Source: Deltaproteobacteria bacterium
GTDB taxonomy: Bacteria > Desulfobacterota > Desulfuromonadia > Desulfuromonadales > JAAYDE01
NCBI GenBank assembly: GCA_012729375.1
Contig: JAAYDE010000048.1
Location: 1 to 60,404, forward strand
Reading direction: 5' to 3'
DNA: 60,404 bases
Positions within the stretch are counted from its first letter, which is position 1. Each line of letters starts with the position of its first letter. Below are positions 1-8,541 of the stretch, piece after piece. A model generated the notes under the pieces. That model saw nothing but the letters and a program-made list of their open reading frames with translations. It was not told the origin of the DNA and did not search any database. The translations under genes were made by a program, and so were the position numbers.

Positions 1-562
1 AATCATAACTTTTGAGTTCATCCCCAAAAGCGAAAAACAGCGGGCCGATGTCCCGTCCCCGGTTTTCCACCACCGCCACCGTCAGCCGGCTCAGGTTGGG
101 AAGTCCCGAGAATGAACGTTCACAGATATCTTTGATGGCAGGCGTCGGAACGGACACAAAAAGATCATATCGGAAGGGCATGTGACGCAAATGAGCGGCA
201 AATTCCCCGGTCAGATCGCCATAGAAGATATGGGCGTGAACAGCTGTCCGACCCCTGGGGAGAGTTTTCAAAGGTGGAATTTTTTCGATGTCGACAAGCC
301 CGGCATTGTCCGGAAAGGAACCGATTTCCGGTAACCTGGAACCCGTCAACCGCTGTTGTCTCCAGATTTCATAGCGGGGCATGCCTCTGAACAGGGGACC
401 GGCCATCCGGAAAGCCAGGTCAAGAAAAAGAGGGCGCAGCCAAAGAGGCACGACTTTTAAATAAAAACCTTTTCCCAGGTACAGTGCTTTCCAGCGCAGA
501 GAAAGAATAGCCTTTTTCCATTTCCCGTTGCCGAAGTAGTGGCGCAGGCATTGATTGTTCAT
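1..562 (-). CDS. Rhamnan synthesis F family protein (partial, C-terminus off the left edge)
   Basis: Reading leftward from ATG at 562-560, an open frame of 187 codons runs off the window edge with no stop. The translated start is MNNQCLRHYF and the visible end contains VENRGRDIGP, a motif I associate with the RgpF/rhamnan synthesis F family (pfam05045), which is found in rhamnose-rich polysaccharide clusters. The family is thought to act in assembly or side-chain modification of rhamnan; the exact reaction is uncertain. It lies 54 nt downstream of the PIG-L/GT2 fusion gene and is probably the next cistron of the same operon. The ribosome site is weak (an A-rich stretch before ATG), so the start is tentative. 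Confidence 0.72.
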   Translation of the reverse strand, partial: MNNQCLRHYFGNGKWKKAILSLRWKALYLGKGFYLKVVPLWLRPLFLDLAFRMAGPLFRGMPRYEIWRQQRLTGSRLPEIGSFPDNAGLVDIEKIPPLKTLPRGRTAVHAHIFYGDLTGEFAAHLRHMPFRYDLFVSVPTPAIKDICERSFSGLPNLSRLTVAVVENRGRDIGPLFFAFGDELKSYD

Positions 563-616
563 AGTTTTTTTTGCTGGGTGATGAATTCCAGGGCGGTGCC
601 GGAAAACCGCCACGAA

Positions 617-2347
617 CTAAGATACGGTTTTTGTTCGGTGACGAAGAATTGACCGCAGGCATCTCCTCAACTCTCGCAAGGGAGCCGTCATGCGCCAGGA
701 GCGGCTGGATAGAAGTTCGTCGAGCAGGAACTGCTGTTTTTTCATGTCCTCAGCCGCCTGGTGCAGGCGCCCTTCCAAAGTGGCGGAAACAGCCTCACTC
801 TCCGCCAGTTTCTTGCAGGCATCCAGCCAGCGGGTTTTCTCGTCGCTGACAGCTTCCTGATGGTGCTCCGCCGCATCGACAAACTCTTCAGGGGAAACCA
901 GATCCAGCCATTTGCAGAAAAACCGCCGCTTGGCCAGGCGCACCACATCGCGATTGAGATACAGCGGGGATACTTCCGATTCCCCTCCCTGAAAATAGTT
1001 GCCTGTAACCTGGTTGGTGAAAACAAAGGGGACGAGCCGCGCCGCCTGCAGCCAGAAATCCCAATCCTCGTAGACCTCAAGGGATTCGTCGAAGGCCAGG
1101 CCCCGTTCCCGAAGAGAGGCTGGAAACAGGGGGGCATGAATGGGGATAAAGTTGCCGAGCAATAACTTGGGGAAGCTCGCTTTCGTTTCGGCAAAGGTCT
1201 TCAGTACCTTGCCCTCGGGATCGTTGCGGCGCAGACCGCGCACCCCGGAATAGGCGACAACTTCGCCTGAGGAGGTCTGCAGAGCCGCGACCAGATGGGA
1301 GATGTGATCGGGGTCGAGGGTGTCGTCGTCATCGAGGAAACCGAGATAAACCCCGTGGCAGTCCTCCATGCCCTGATTGGCGGCGCGGCCCCGGGACAGG
1401 GGCTCCCCGCCCTGATTGATCAGCCGCAAGGGAAAACGGCCGCACCATTCGCCCAGGGGGCTGTGTTCCCCCCCTTTGGCGTTGACCACCACCACTTCCG
1501 CGTGGCCGTAGGTCTGCCGGGACAGGGAGTCGAGGGCATCGGTCAAGGTGGGCCGGTCCATGCTGCGGACGACGATGCTGACCAGGGGGATGTCTTCCGG
1601 AAAAGCGGCGAAACCGAGACGGCGCCGATAGGCTGGCATCCCTGAGAAAAGCTCCGTCAGGCCGCGGTTCAGTTGCGAGGCGGCGGCGAGGACAAAGGCC
1701 TCGGCGCTTTCCGCCTCCGCTCCCAGATGCAAAGCCCGAAACAGGTTGAGGCCATGGGCCCGTTCGGCGTAAGGCTGCTCCCGCAATTGGGAGGCGAAGC
1801 AGGTCAGCGCCTCCCTTTTGCGTTTCTGCACGGGGGTGATGTCGATCAGCAGATTGGGGTTCGAAAGCGGCGCGCCGATTTCACAGAAAGCGACATGGAT
1901 GCGCCCGGCCAGGCGCCGCACCGCCTCGGCGCCGGCCAGCGCCAGGCTCTGGTGGTCGGGGTGGATCTCCGTGGGCGCGGGAAGAAACACCAGGTCGGCC
2001 CCGCTGCCGCGCACCTGGGCGGCGATCCTCTCGATCAGCTCTTCGCCATAGACCAGACCGCGATCGGGGTAGTTCCAGAAAAGCGGCGCGGAAACACCCA
2101 GAACGGCCGCCGCCTGCCGCGACTCCGCGGCGCGCCGGGCGGGCAGGTTCTCCCGGTCGCTACCGCCCCTGGCCCCGTCGGTGACGATAACCACCGTGAC
2201 CTCGGCGCCCCCGCCGCGCAACAGAGCCATGGCCCCCCCGCAGCCGATGATCTCGTCGTCGGGGTGGGGGGCGAATACCAGAACCCGTTCCGCGGCAGGA
2301 AGCTTTCGCCCCACGGCGGCCAGATATTGTCCTTCGTCCATGATCAT
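617..2347 (-). CDS. PIG-L family deacetylase fused to a GT2 glycosyltransferase
   Basis: This 576-residue protein joins two enzymes. Residues about 20-230 form a LmbE/PIG-L de-N-acetylase with the metal-binding HPDDE (about 28-32) and a second HPDHQ motif near 129. Residues about 253-450 form a GT-A fold family 2 glycosyltransferase with a DDDD cluster near 338-342 for nucleotide sugar and metal. A charged coiled coil follows, ending in SSRSWRMTAPLR, a tail motif common in large surface-glycan glycosyltransferases. PIG-L proteins remove N-acetyl groups from GlcNAc-type sugars, so it may deacetylate and extend the same glycan. I chose ATG at 2347 because GGGGAAGG lies 7 nt upstream; an upstream in-frame start adds 19 residues. 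It sits in the minus-strand glycan operon. Confidence 0.88.
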   Translation of the reverse strand: MIMDEGQYLAAVGRKLPAAERVLVFAPHPDDEIIGCGGAMALLRGGGAEVTVVIVTDGARGGSDRENLPARRAAESRQAAAVLGVSAPLFWNYPDRGLVYGEELIERIAAQVRGSGADLVFLPAPTEIHPDHQSLALAGAEAVRRLAGRIHVAFCEIGAPLSNPNLLIDITPVQKRKREALTCFASQLREQPYAERAHGLNLFRALHLGAEAESAEAFVLAAASQLNRGLTELFSGMPAYRRRLGFAAFPEDIPLVSIVVRSMDRPTLTDALDSLSRQTYGHAEVVVVNAKGGEHSPLGEWCGRFPLRLINQGGEPLSRGRAANQGMEDCHGVYLGFLDDDDTLDPDHISHLVAALQTSSGEVVAYSGVRGLRRNDPEGKVLKTFAETKASFPKLLLGNFIPIHAPLFPASLRERGLAFDESLEVYEDWDFWLQAARLVPFVFTNQVTGNYFQGGESEVSPLYLNRDVVRLAKRRFFCKWLDLVSPEEFVDAAEHHQEAVSDEKTRWLDACKKLAESEAVSATLEGRLHQAAEDMKKQQFLLDELLSSRSWRMTAPLRELRRCLRSILRHRTKTVS

Positions 2348-2526
2348 TGGATAACCTTCCCCGCCTGTTTTGCAAACTGCAAAAATAAATTTTGATTTTA
2401 CCATGAACGGGTGCTTTTCAGTGCCTCAATCTCGAATAACCGACCGGGATGAAAATCGCCGCCAGGGCTGCGGAAAAAACGCCCCGTTTCGACACCGGTT
2501 TCAAAAACACAGGTTACCGCAAAAAC

Positions 2527-4746
2527 TCAACTGTCTCGAGGTTTTTCAGCGCACCCCAACAGGCAGGCGCCCAGATAGAGGCCGACACCCACGAACAGGA
2601 TCAGCGGCGGAAAAGCGGGGGCGACATAGCGCATTTCGATGGCCGGCCAGGAGGTTACACTGATCAGCGACATCAGGGCAACCCGCGCGACCACCAGAGA
2701 CGACAGAACCCCGCAGACCAGCCACAGGCCGATCAGGGACCCATCCCCTCTTCGGCACGGTTTTTTAGCGGCGTAGAGCCACAGCAACAGGACCGCCGCC
2801 GCCAGAACCGGCGCCAACGACAGGTAAAGATTGGCAATGAATCCCAGCAGGCTGCTTTGCCGCGGGGAGGGTCGGGAATTTTCATCGTTGCCAAGAAAGT
2901 CATCTGCAGCACGGCGCTCCCCGGGAGGTCCCGCCGACGGGAAAAAAGGAGGAGAAGCGGTGATCATTTCGGGAATGACCGCAAAGGCCCGCCCCAGAGT
3001 GGTTAAAAAAGGGGCGATATGTCTGCGCTGCAACACCGGAGACAGGGTATGCCGTTCCCCATAACAAGTCAGTTGCCCCTGGGCGCAGGCGCCGTTGATT
3101 TCTTCCGCCAGACGGCGGTAATAAGCGGCCGCGGTGGACGCGTCCTTGTGGTATCCGACCGCGGCCGCCGCATCCCTCAGCGCCCACAGAAACCAGCCGC
3201 CGGCGATTTCATCCCGGAGCCTGTCGGCCATGAAAGCCTCGGCGTTCTCTTTTCCGCCGAAGAAGGTGTCGAACCAGCGGGTCACGTTGGCATCGGTCGC
3301 ATAAGCCCTGCGCAAAGAATCGCGGCCGGATTCCCCAGGGGGAATGGAGATTTTGAGCAGAGACTCCGCTTCCTGCCGAAAATCGGCATTATTGTCTATC
3401 CTTTCACCGACGAGGCTGATGCTCAGAGTTCCGGCCCATATCCTTTCCAGCACCGGCTCCAGTTCGGCAAAGGAGGGGCTCACTCCGTAGGCCTGACGGC
3501 GCATGGCTTTGGAAACGGGGACCAGCGGCGGCGGCGCGGGCTTGCGGATGCGGGCCAGGGCGCCGTAAGCGGAAGTAAAGGGACGGCGCGCCGTTTCCAC
3601 ATCGGTGAAAAGGCCGTAATTCTTGTAGTTGACGCCACACAGGGCCAGCAGGGGAAAAAGAAAAAAAGCCACGGCGAAGAGGCACACAGCGGCCACATGA
3701 CGGCGGCAAGCCGGCTTGCCGAGGCAGGCTTTCAAAAACGACCACAAGGGAATCAGGAGCAGCGGCGCCAGCCATACGGATTCCTCCCGGGTAATCCAGA
3801 AAAAAGCCACGGAAGCCCCCAGGCCGGCCCCCCACAGCCACGGCGCCAGGCGCTCCCCGGCCTCTCCCATCCTGAGGGAAAATCCGAGACAGGCGGCGAT
3901 GACCAGCAAGGTGAGTCCCGGATAGATCAGGCCCCGCAGCAGACGAAAAGAGGAAAAAACCTCGGGACAGAACAACAGTGCGGCAAAAAGAACCAGCCGC
4001 CATCGGCACGAGGGGATCAGGGGTTGCAGGGCGAAATAAACCACCAGACAGGAACAGGCGTAAAAGACTACCGCCGCCGCGGAGACGGGAACGCCGAGCA
4101 GATGGACCCCCGCCAGCCACAGGGGGAACCCCGCGCCCTTGGCCAAGGTCAGATTGTTATAGGCGCCGAGCCATTCCCCGTTCACCAGATGTCCGGCCAA
4201 TTTAAGGAAAAGGGCCGAATCGTATTTGGCCGCCGTATTGAACGATGCGGGGAACCCGGAATAGAGGAAAAACATGGCCATCGACAGGCCGCCCAGGCTC
4301 GGCCATACCCATTTCGGCTCCGGGCTCCGGGACGGAACGGCCATCGCCAGAAACACCTGGCGGCGATGCAGGTAAAAGGACAGGGGACTGGCGAGCAGGG
4401 CGGCGCCGCCGAAGGCCGCCGCCGGGGCGAAACGAAAGAGCCAGCGGTCCATGCCCAGGCCATAGCGTAACAGATAGGCGGCGAAGGCCACGAGGAGCGA
4501 GGACAGAACGGCGATGACCCCGAAACGCGCCGCGCCGCGCAGGCTGAAGCGATGGTTGGCGGCGACGAAGGTGTACCGGCTCTGATGAAAATAATTCAGT
4601 AAAATACCGACGCAATACGCCAAGATCATGGTGAAGCCGTACTTCCCGGAGAAGTCGGACAACAGAAAACCGAGAATTTCCCGCAAAAGCAGGGTGGCCA
4701 GGCCGACGATCAGGGCAACGAGGAAATATCGGGAAAAAATGCGCAT
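2527..4746 (-). CDS. GtrA-like domain fused to a large membrane glycosyltransferase-like protein
   Basis: A 739-residue polytopic membrane protein. The first about 130 residues have four hydrophobic segments and the pattern of GtrA/DPMS3 flippase-like proteins (for example the segment GILLNYFHQSRYTF). The remaining about 600 residues contain many transmembrane segments plus a soluble loop of about 200 residues between the hydrophobic blocks, like integral-membrane GT-C enzymes that use lipid-linked sugar donors; I see no firm family match for this half. The start at 4746 lies 2 nt after the stop of the upstream methyltransferase. It is in the same gene group as a DPM1-like GT2 (5408-6568), the usual partner that makes the lipid-P-sugar that GtrA proteins are thought to flip. 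Function of the C-terminal half is inferred. Confidence 0.75.
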   Translation of the reverse strand: MRIFSRYFLVALIVGLATLLLREILGFLLSDFSGKYGFTMILAYCVGILLNYFHQSRYTFVAANHRFSLRGAARFGVIAVLSSLLVAFAAYLLRYGLGMDRWLFRFAPAAAFGGAALLASPLSFYLHRRQVFLAMAVPSRSPEPKWVWPSLGGLSMAMFFLYSGFPASFNTAAKYDSALFLKLAGHLVNGEWLGAYNNLTLAKGAGFPLWLAGVHLLGVPVSAAAVVFYACSCLVVYFALQPLIPSCRWRLVLFAALLFCPEVFSSFRLLRGLIYPGLTLLVIAACLGFSLRMGEAGERLAPWLWGAGLGASVAFFWITREESVWLAPLLLIPLWSFLKACLGKPACRRHVAAVCLFAVAFFLFPLLALCGVNYKNYGLFTDVETARRPFTSAYGALARIRKPAPPPLVPVSKAMRRQAYGVSPSFAELEPVLERIWAGTLSISLVGERIDNNADFRQEAESLLKISIPPGESGRDSLRRAYATDANVTRWFDTFFGGKENAEAFMADRLRDEIAGGWFLWALRDAAAAVGYHKDASTAAAYYRRLAEEINGACAQGQLTCYGERHTLSPVLQRRHIAPFLTTLGRAFAVIPEMITASPPFFPSAGPPGERRAADDFLGNDENSRPSPRQSSLLGFIANLYLSLAPVLAAAVLLLWLYAAKKPCRRGDGSLIGLWLVCGVLSSLVVARVALMSLISVTSWPAIEMRYVAPAFPPLILFVGVGLYLGACLLGCAEKPRDS

Positions 4747-4748
4747 TC

Positions 4749-5411
4749 TCAACAGAGACCGAAGGCAACGAGGTTGGAGGGCCATCCGCAGGTGGTGATT
4801 TTTTTAAGGACGGGTCGGCTGGCCGGAGGAAAGAACTCCATCAGTTCCCGGCCGGTAAGGAGATTGAGGTTATCCGTTTTCGACCAGAATTCCAACCCCA
4901 GACCACGGAGGATCTGCTGGTGACAGGACTGGGGCAGCCAATGGATCAAGGGAATCAACGTGTGGAACTCGACGGGAAACCAGCGATCGGGAGTGGTCAG
5001 GAAATAGGCCCGGCCCACCCGCAGCAACTCGCGGACAAACTGTTGCTGCCGGTCGCGGCTGCCTACGTGCTCAAGAACCGCGCTGCAAAAGACGATGTCA
5101 AAGGACTGATCCGCGAACGGCAGGGGGCCGGGAGCAATGCGCACCATCCGGGTGCGCGGAAAAATATCCTGCAAGGCGGAAATGTCCTCGATGCTGGCGG
5201 CCACGATCCGTTCCGGATAGGGGTAGTGCCGTTCGAAATAATTGGATTCGGGAAGGCTCTGATCCGGGGTCACCCCGAGATCGAGAACCCTGGTTTCGGG
5301 CGTCGGCTGGAAAGTGGCGAGGAACAGGCGCAGCATTCGCTCCCGCGCCCTTTGCGCGTAACGGCTTCTCAGGCGGGAAAGAGGGTGTCCCAGGGAAAAG
5401 TAATCGATCAT
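4749..5411 (-). CDS. Class I SAM-dependent methyltransferase
   Basis: A 220-residue protein with the Rossmann methyltransferase pattern: motif I RVLDLGVTPD near residue 44-53, an acidic residue after strand 2, and FDIVFCSAVLEHVG for motif IV/V, the usual Methyltransf_11 signature. It probably methylates a sugar or lipid-linked glycan intermediate, since it lies between a DPM1-like glycosyltransferase and a GtrA fusion. The start ATG at 5411 overlaps the stop of the upstream gene by four bases (ATGA), which indicates translational coupling; a longer frame upstream of this point has no family similarity. The substrate cannot be read from the sequence. Confidence 0.85.
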   Translation of the reverse strand: MIDYFSLGHPLSRLRSRYAQRARERMLRLFLATFQPTPETRVLDLGVTPDQSLPESNYFERHYPYPERIVAASIEDISALQDIFPRTRMVRIAPGPLPFADQSFDIVFCSAVLEHVGSRDRQQQFVRELLRVGRAYFLTTPDRWFPVEFHTLIPLIHWLPQSCHQQILRGLGLEFWSKTDNLNLLTGRELMEFFPPASRPVLKKITTCGWPSNLVAFGLC

Positions 5412-6568
5412 GACCGGTCTTCCGGAGCGCGCCGCCCCAAAAGTAGCGCGCTGAGGAAAAATGAGGCGAAAACGGTCTGCATGCCAAAAATGATCGCCGT
5501 GACCGAGGGAATCGTCAGACGCATGGTGTCGGCGGCGTTCAGCGGCCCGAAACCGGTATGCCCCCACCTCAACACGGCATACAGGGAACCGCCGAGACCC
5601 GCCACAATCAACAGCGCCCCGAAGATCAGCCCCCTTTCCAGGGTGACCTTCGAAGTGACCTGTTCGATGCGGGAATCCGCCGGCAACAATCCCTTCTGTA
5701 TCGTGTAAACCTTGGCGAAAAGGGCGAAACATACCGCCTGAGCGCCAAGATTGATCGCCGCGCCGGCATAAAGCAGGGTGTGGATGTCGAGGGTGAGATT
5801 GAACAGATGACGCTGTCCCGGCAGCAGGACAAGCATGCCCAGCAGGCCCACGGCCATGAGCACCAGCCCCGGATAGAGGAAAAGCCAGCGCGGACTGAAG
5901 AGAAGCAGAAACCGCAGGTGGCGCCAGCCGTCACGCCAGCTGCGCAGATGAGGGGGGCGACTGCGGCCGTCGGGAGAAAGGGTAGTCGGTACCTCGGCGA
6001 TGGCGACACCGTGGAGGGTCGCCTTGACCACCATTTCGCTGGCGAACTCCATTCCCGTGGTCTGCAGGTCCAGGTTCACGATGACCTGCCGGTCGAAACC
6101 CCGCAATCCGCAATGGAAATCACCGACGGGACTTTTGAAAAAAAGACGGCCGATTCCGGTGAGGACCGGATTGCCCAGATAACGATGCAAGGGGGGCATG
6201 GCGCCGGGGGCCACGCCGCCCGAAAAGCGGTTGCCCATCACCAGCCCGTAGCCCTGACGCAATTTTTCGACGAAGGGCTCCAGATTCAGAAAATCATAGC
6301 TGTCGTCGGCATCCCCCATGATGATGTAGCGGGAGCGGGCGGCGCGGATTCCCCCCATCAGGGCGGCACCATAGCCTTTGACGGCAACGGCGACCACCCG
6401 GGCGCCCTGGGCGCGGGCGATTTCCCGGGAGCCGTCGGAGCTGCCGTTATCGGCGACCAACACCTCTCCCTCGACACCGCTGCGAGCCAGAAAGGCCTTG
6501 GCTTTGGTGATGCAGACGGCCAATGTCTCCGCCTCATTGAGGCACGGCATTAAAATGGTAAGTTCCAC
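5408..6568 (-). CDS. Polyprenyl-phosphate glycosyltransferase (DPM1-like GT2) with C-terminal membrane segments
   Basis: A 386-residue family 2 glycosyltransferase. The N-terminal domain starts MELTILMPCLNE and has VADNGSSDGS and MGDADDSYDF motifs for nucleotide-sugar binding and catalysis; the segment VGDFHCGLRGF is typical of bacterial dolichol-phosphate-mannose-synthase-like enzymes. Four hydrophobic segments follow in residues about 230-375. Such enzymes move a sugar from a nucleotide donor to undecaprenyl phosphate on the inner face of the cytoplasmic membrane. The downstream GtrA-domain protein would be the matching flippase, so together they could supply a lipid-linked sugar for modifying the glycan. 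The gene ends in a 4-nt overlap with the methyltransferase. Confidence 0.88.
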   Translation of the reverse strand: MELTILMPCLNEAETLAVCITKAKAFLARSGVEGEVLVADNGSSDGSREIARAQGARVVAVAVKGYGAALMGGIRAARSRYIIMGDADDSYDFLNLEPFVEKLRQGYGLVMGNRFSGGVAPGAMPPLHRYLGNPVLTGIGRLFFKSPVGDFHCGLRGFDRQVIVNLDLQTTGMEFASEMVVKATLHGVAIAEVPTTLSPDGRSRPPHLRSWRDGWRHLRFLLLFSPRWLFLYPGLVLMAVGLLGMLVLLPGQRHLFNLTLDIHTLLYAGAAINLGAQAVCFALFAKVYTIQKGLLPADSRIEQVTSKVTLERGLIFGALLIVAGLGGSLYAVLRWGHTGFGPLNAADTMRLTIPSVTAIIFGMQTVFASFFLSALLLGRRAPEDRS

Positions 6569-6768
6569 CCGTCGATCCTTTCTGATTCTCCATAAAAAAC
6601 GACGCCCGCGGGCGCTTCTTCCTCACTGAAAAGCCATCCCAGCATACCACGCCCCACCGGCAACTCCGCTGCCTTTTCCGGCCCTGCGCCAATCACCCGC
6701 CAGGGTAAAATTCCTTCCCAGTTACCCAACAAGGGCAAAAGGAGAAGATGTCCTTGGCCGCCGGCCAA
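6569..6768 (-). other. Gap between the DPM1-like and methyltransferase-GNAT genes; no convincing gene
   Basis: These 200 nt separate two cistrons in an otherwise tight operon. A small open frame of about 72 codons crosses the region and overlaps the next gene start, but its predicted product has no recognisable family, signal or domain. I see no terminator with a T-run. Confidence 0.4.
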
Positions 6769-8541
6769 TCAATGAAAATCCGTATCTCCCGCGGTCAGGT
6801 AGAGCTTGCCCATAAGTATTGTCAAAGGCGGAGCTTCCGTCCACGCATTGGTCGGCACATTGACATGAATGTCCTGAATCCGGGCGCAGGTAGCGGCCAG
6901 TTCCGGAATGACCGGATCGCTGACCCAGGTGTAAACCTCTTCCAGTCCGCCTTGCGCGGCAAGGAACCTGGCCGCCAAGGCAACTTTCGGCAGCTGATCC
7001 CGCCCGGCAACCCAATCCAGCAGTTCCAGACGGCGCCCATCGACTTTAACCGCGACAACGGCCAACGGCCGCCGCGTCCAGCGATGGCAGAGCAGGACCA
7101 GCCGATAGTCGTATTCCGGATGCTCCCGATAACGGGCGCGCCAATAGGATGCATCGCGGACCCCGACAACCAGGTGGCGCAACTCCTGAATCATGCGCAA
7201 CCAGAGGTTGTCGATGATCGCGGCTTCTTTGGGCTGGGCCGGATCGATATCCCGCATGGTCCAGAGAAACGACCCTCCTCTTGCGCCGGCCGGCCAGGAG
7301 GCCTCATACATGCGAACCATGGGGGAAGTGCAGATGCCCAGCCGGAAGGGCAGACCGAAGGAGCGTTCGTTGGGGAAGGTATAGGAGAAAGGATAGGCGG
7401 TGCCGTAACCGATAAATTGTTCGATGAAGGTGGCGGCGACCAGAAACGGCGGCCCCTTGCGGACCAGCAAGCCGCGCACTCCGGCAGCCACCATGAAGTC
7501 GCAGGGCTGGCAGGCCGGGTAGACGCCGTCGGGACAGTGGAAAAAACGGGGGATGCCGCCGTAATGGGCGATCAAGCGGCCATCCTGCCATAAACCAACG
7601 GCCTGGCCGCGGCCGGGACCATACTTCCAACGCCAGAAGGCCGGCGTCAAGGATTTCCCGAAAACCTCCGAAAACAGCCCGCTCACCGCCGGTTGATCGG
7701 CTTCGGTCATGCGTGACAGGCGCCAGCGGGGGAGCTTCTTCCGTTTGAGATGCAGCAGAAAATAGCCGAAACGGCCCTGCCGATATTTCTCCCTTTGCTT
7801 GTGGCGAACAAGCCGGAGGTTCTCGACAACCGCCTGTTCAAGGCCGGTGGCCGCCGCCAAGGCACCGGCATGATCGGCCAGGCCGCGGAGCAGAAAATCC
7901 AGGCTTGGCGCCACCGCGGAGGAAAGATCGACATCCTCCCGGCATGCAAAGCCAAACCTCGTGGCGAGGCGCAGGAAATATTCTTTGTGATGAAACTCTT
8001 CTTCCCCCACCTCAACCCGTTTGCAGGCAAACTCGTCCAGGATGAGGATTTCCCCATCCTCCTTAAGCAGGGCCGAGGCCCTGGCGAAGAGGTCCAGCAT
8101 GGCCATGTGCTGCCCGCTTTCGTGGAAGAGGAGAGCATCCCAGCGGCCGTCATCTTCTTTAAAATCCTCGAAAGAGCAGCAGCGCAGCGGCAAATCGTCG
8201 CCGAATCGGCGCCGGGCGACGGCGGCCAGCGCCTCATCGGGGACGATGCCGACGATATCCGCGCCGGCCCGCCAAAGCAGGCCGGCCAGACCACCCAGGC
8301 CGCAGCCGACGTCGAGAAGCTTCCCCCCGCATGGCAGCCGGCTCAGCAGCATCTCCAGCGCACGATCCTGAGCCTTGCCGAAATCCTCCCCGGCGGCGGT
8401 GAAAAGACCCTGGTGAAGATGTTGAGCGGCTCCCGTCTCCCATTTCTGGAGCAGAGCGAGCAGGTTGCCGGGAAACGCCAGGCCGGCAAGTTCCTGCTCT
8501 TCTGCCGACAAGGCAGGGGGCAACGTTCCGAGGTCAGTCAT
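6769..8541 (-). CDS. SAM methyltransferase-GNAT acyltransferase fusion
   Basis: A 590-residue two-domain protein. Residues about 40-250 are a class I methyltransferase with KLLDVGCGLGGLAG near 74-87 (SAM binding) and ILILDEF further on. After a basic linker (KRKKLPRWRLSR near 267-278) the rest resembles a GNAT acyltransferase of the kind found in polysaccharide clusters, with FWRWKYGPG and GRLIAHYGG segments. The protein could both methylate and acylate a sugar, for example at the chain end. The start ATG at 8541 overlaps the upstream glycosyltransferase stop by 8 nt (ATGACTGA); an upstream extension is GC-rich shadow. Chain-end methylation is a known length-control signal for Wzm/Wzt glycans, but its role here is inference. 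Confidence 0.82.
   Translation of the reverse strand: MTDLGTLPPALSAEEQELAGLAFPGNLLALLQKWETGAAQHLHQGLFTAAGEDFGKAQDRALEMLLSRLPCGGKLLDVGCGLGGLAGLLWRAGADIVGIVPDEALAAVARRRFGDDLPLRCCSFEDFKEDDGRWDALLFHESGQHMAMLDLFARASALLKEDGEILILDEFACKRVEVGEEEFHHKEYFLRLATRFGFACREDVDLSSAVAPSLDFLLRGLADHAGALAAATGLEQAVVENLRLVRHKQREKYRQGRFGYFLLHLKRKKLPRWRLSRMTEADQPAVSGLFSEVFGKSLTPAFWRWKYGPGRGQAVGLWQDGRLIAHYGGIPRFFHCPDGVYPACQPCDFMVAAGVRGLLVRKGPPFLVAATFIEQFIGYGTAYPFSYTFPNERSFGLPFRLGICTSPMVRMYEASWPAGARGGSFLWTMRDIDPAQPKEAAIIDNLWLRMIQELRHLVVGVRDASYWRARYREHPEYDYRLVLLCHRWTRRPLAVVAVKVDGRRLELLDWVAGRDQLPKVALAARFLAAQGGLEEVYTWVSDPVIPELAATCARIQDIHVNVPTNAWTEAPPLTILMGKLYLTAGDTDFH

Noticed and set aside
3019..4470. A 483-codon plus-strand frame opposite the GtrA fusion gene
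   Set aside because: The opposite strand encodes membrane segments in a coupled operon; this frame has shadow-like Gln/Gly/Arg content.
6550..6768. A 72-codon frame between two glycan genes
   Set aside because: It overlaps the start of the next gene and has no recognisable domain or ribosome site.
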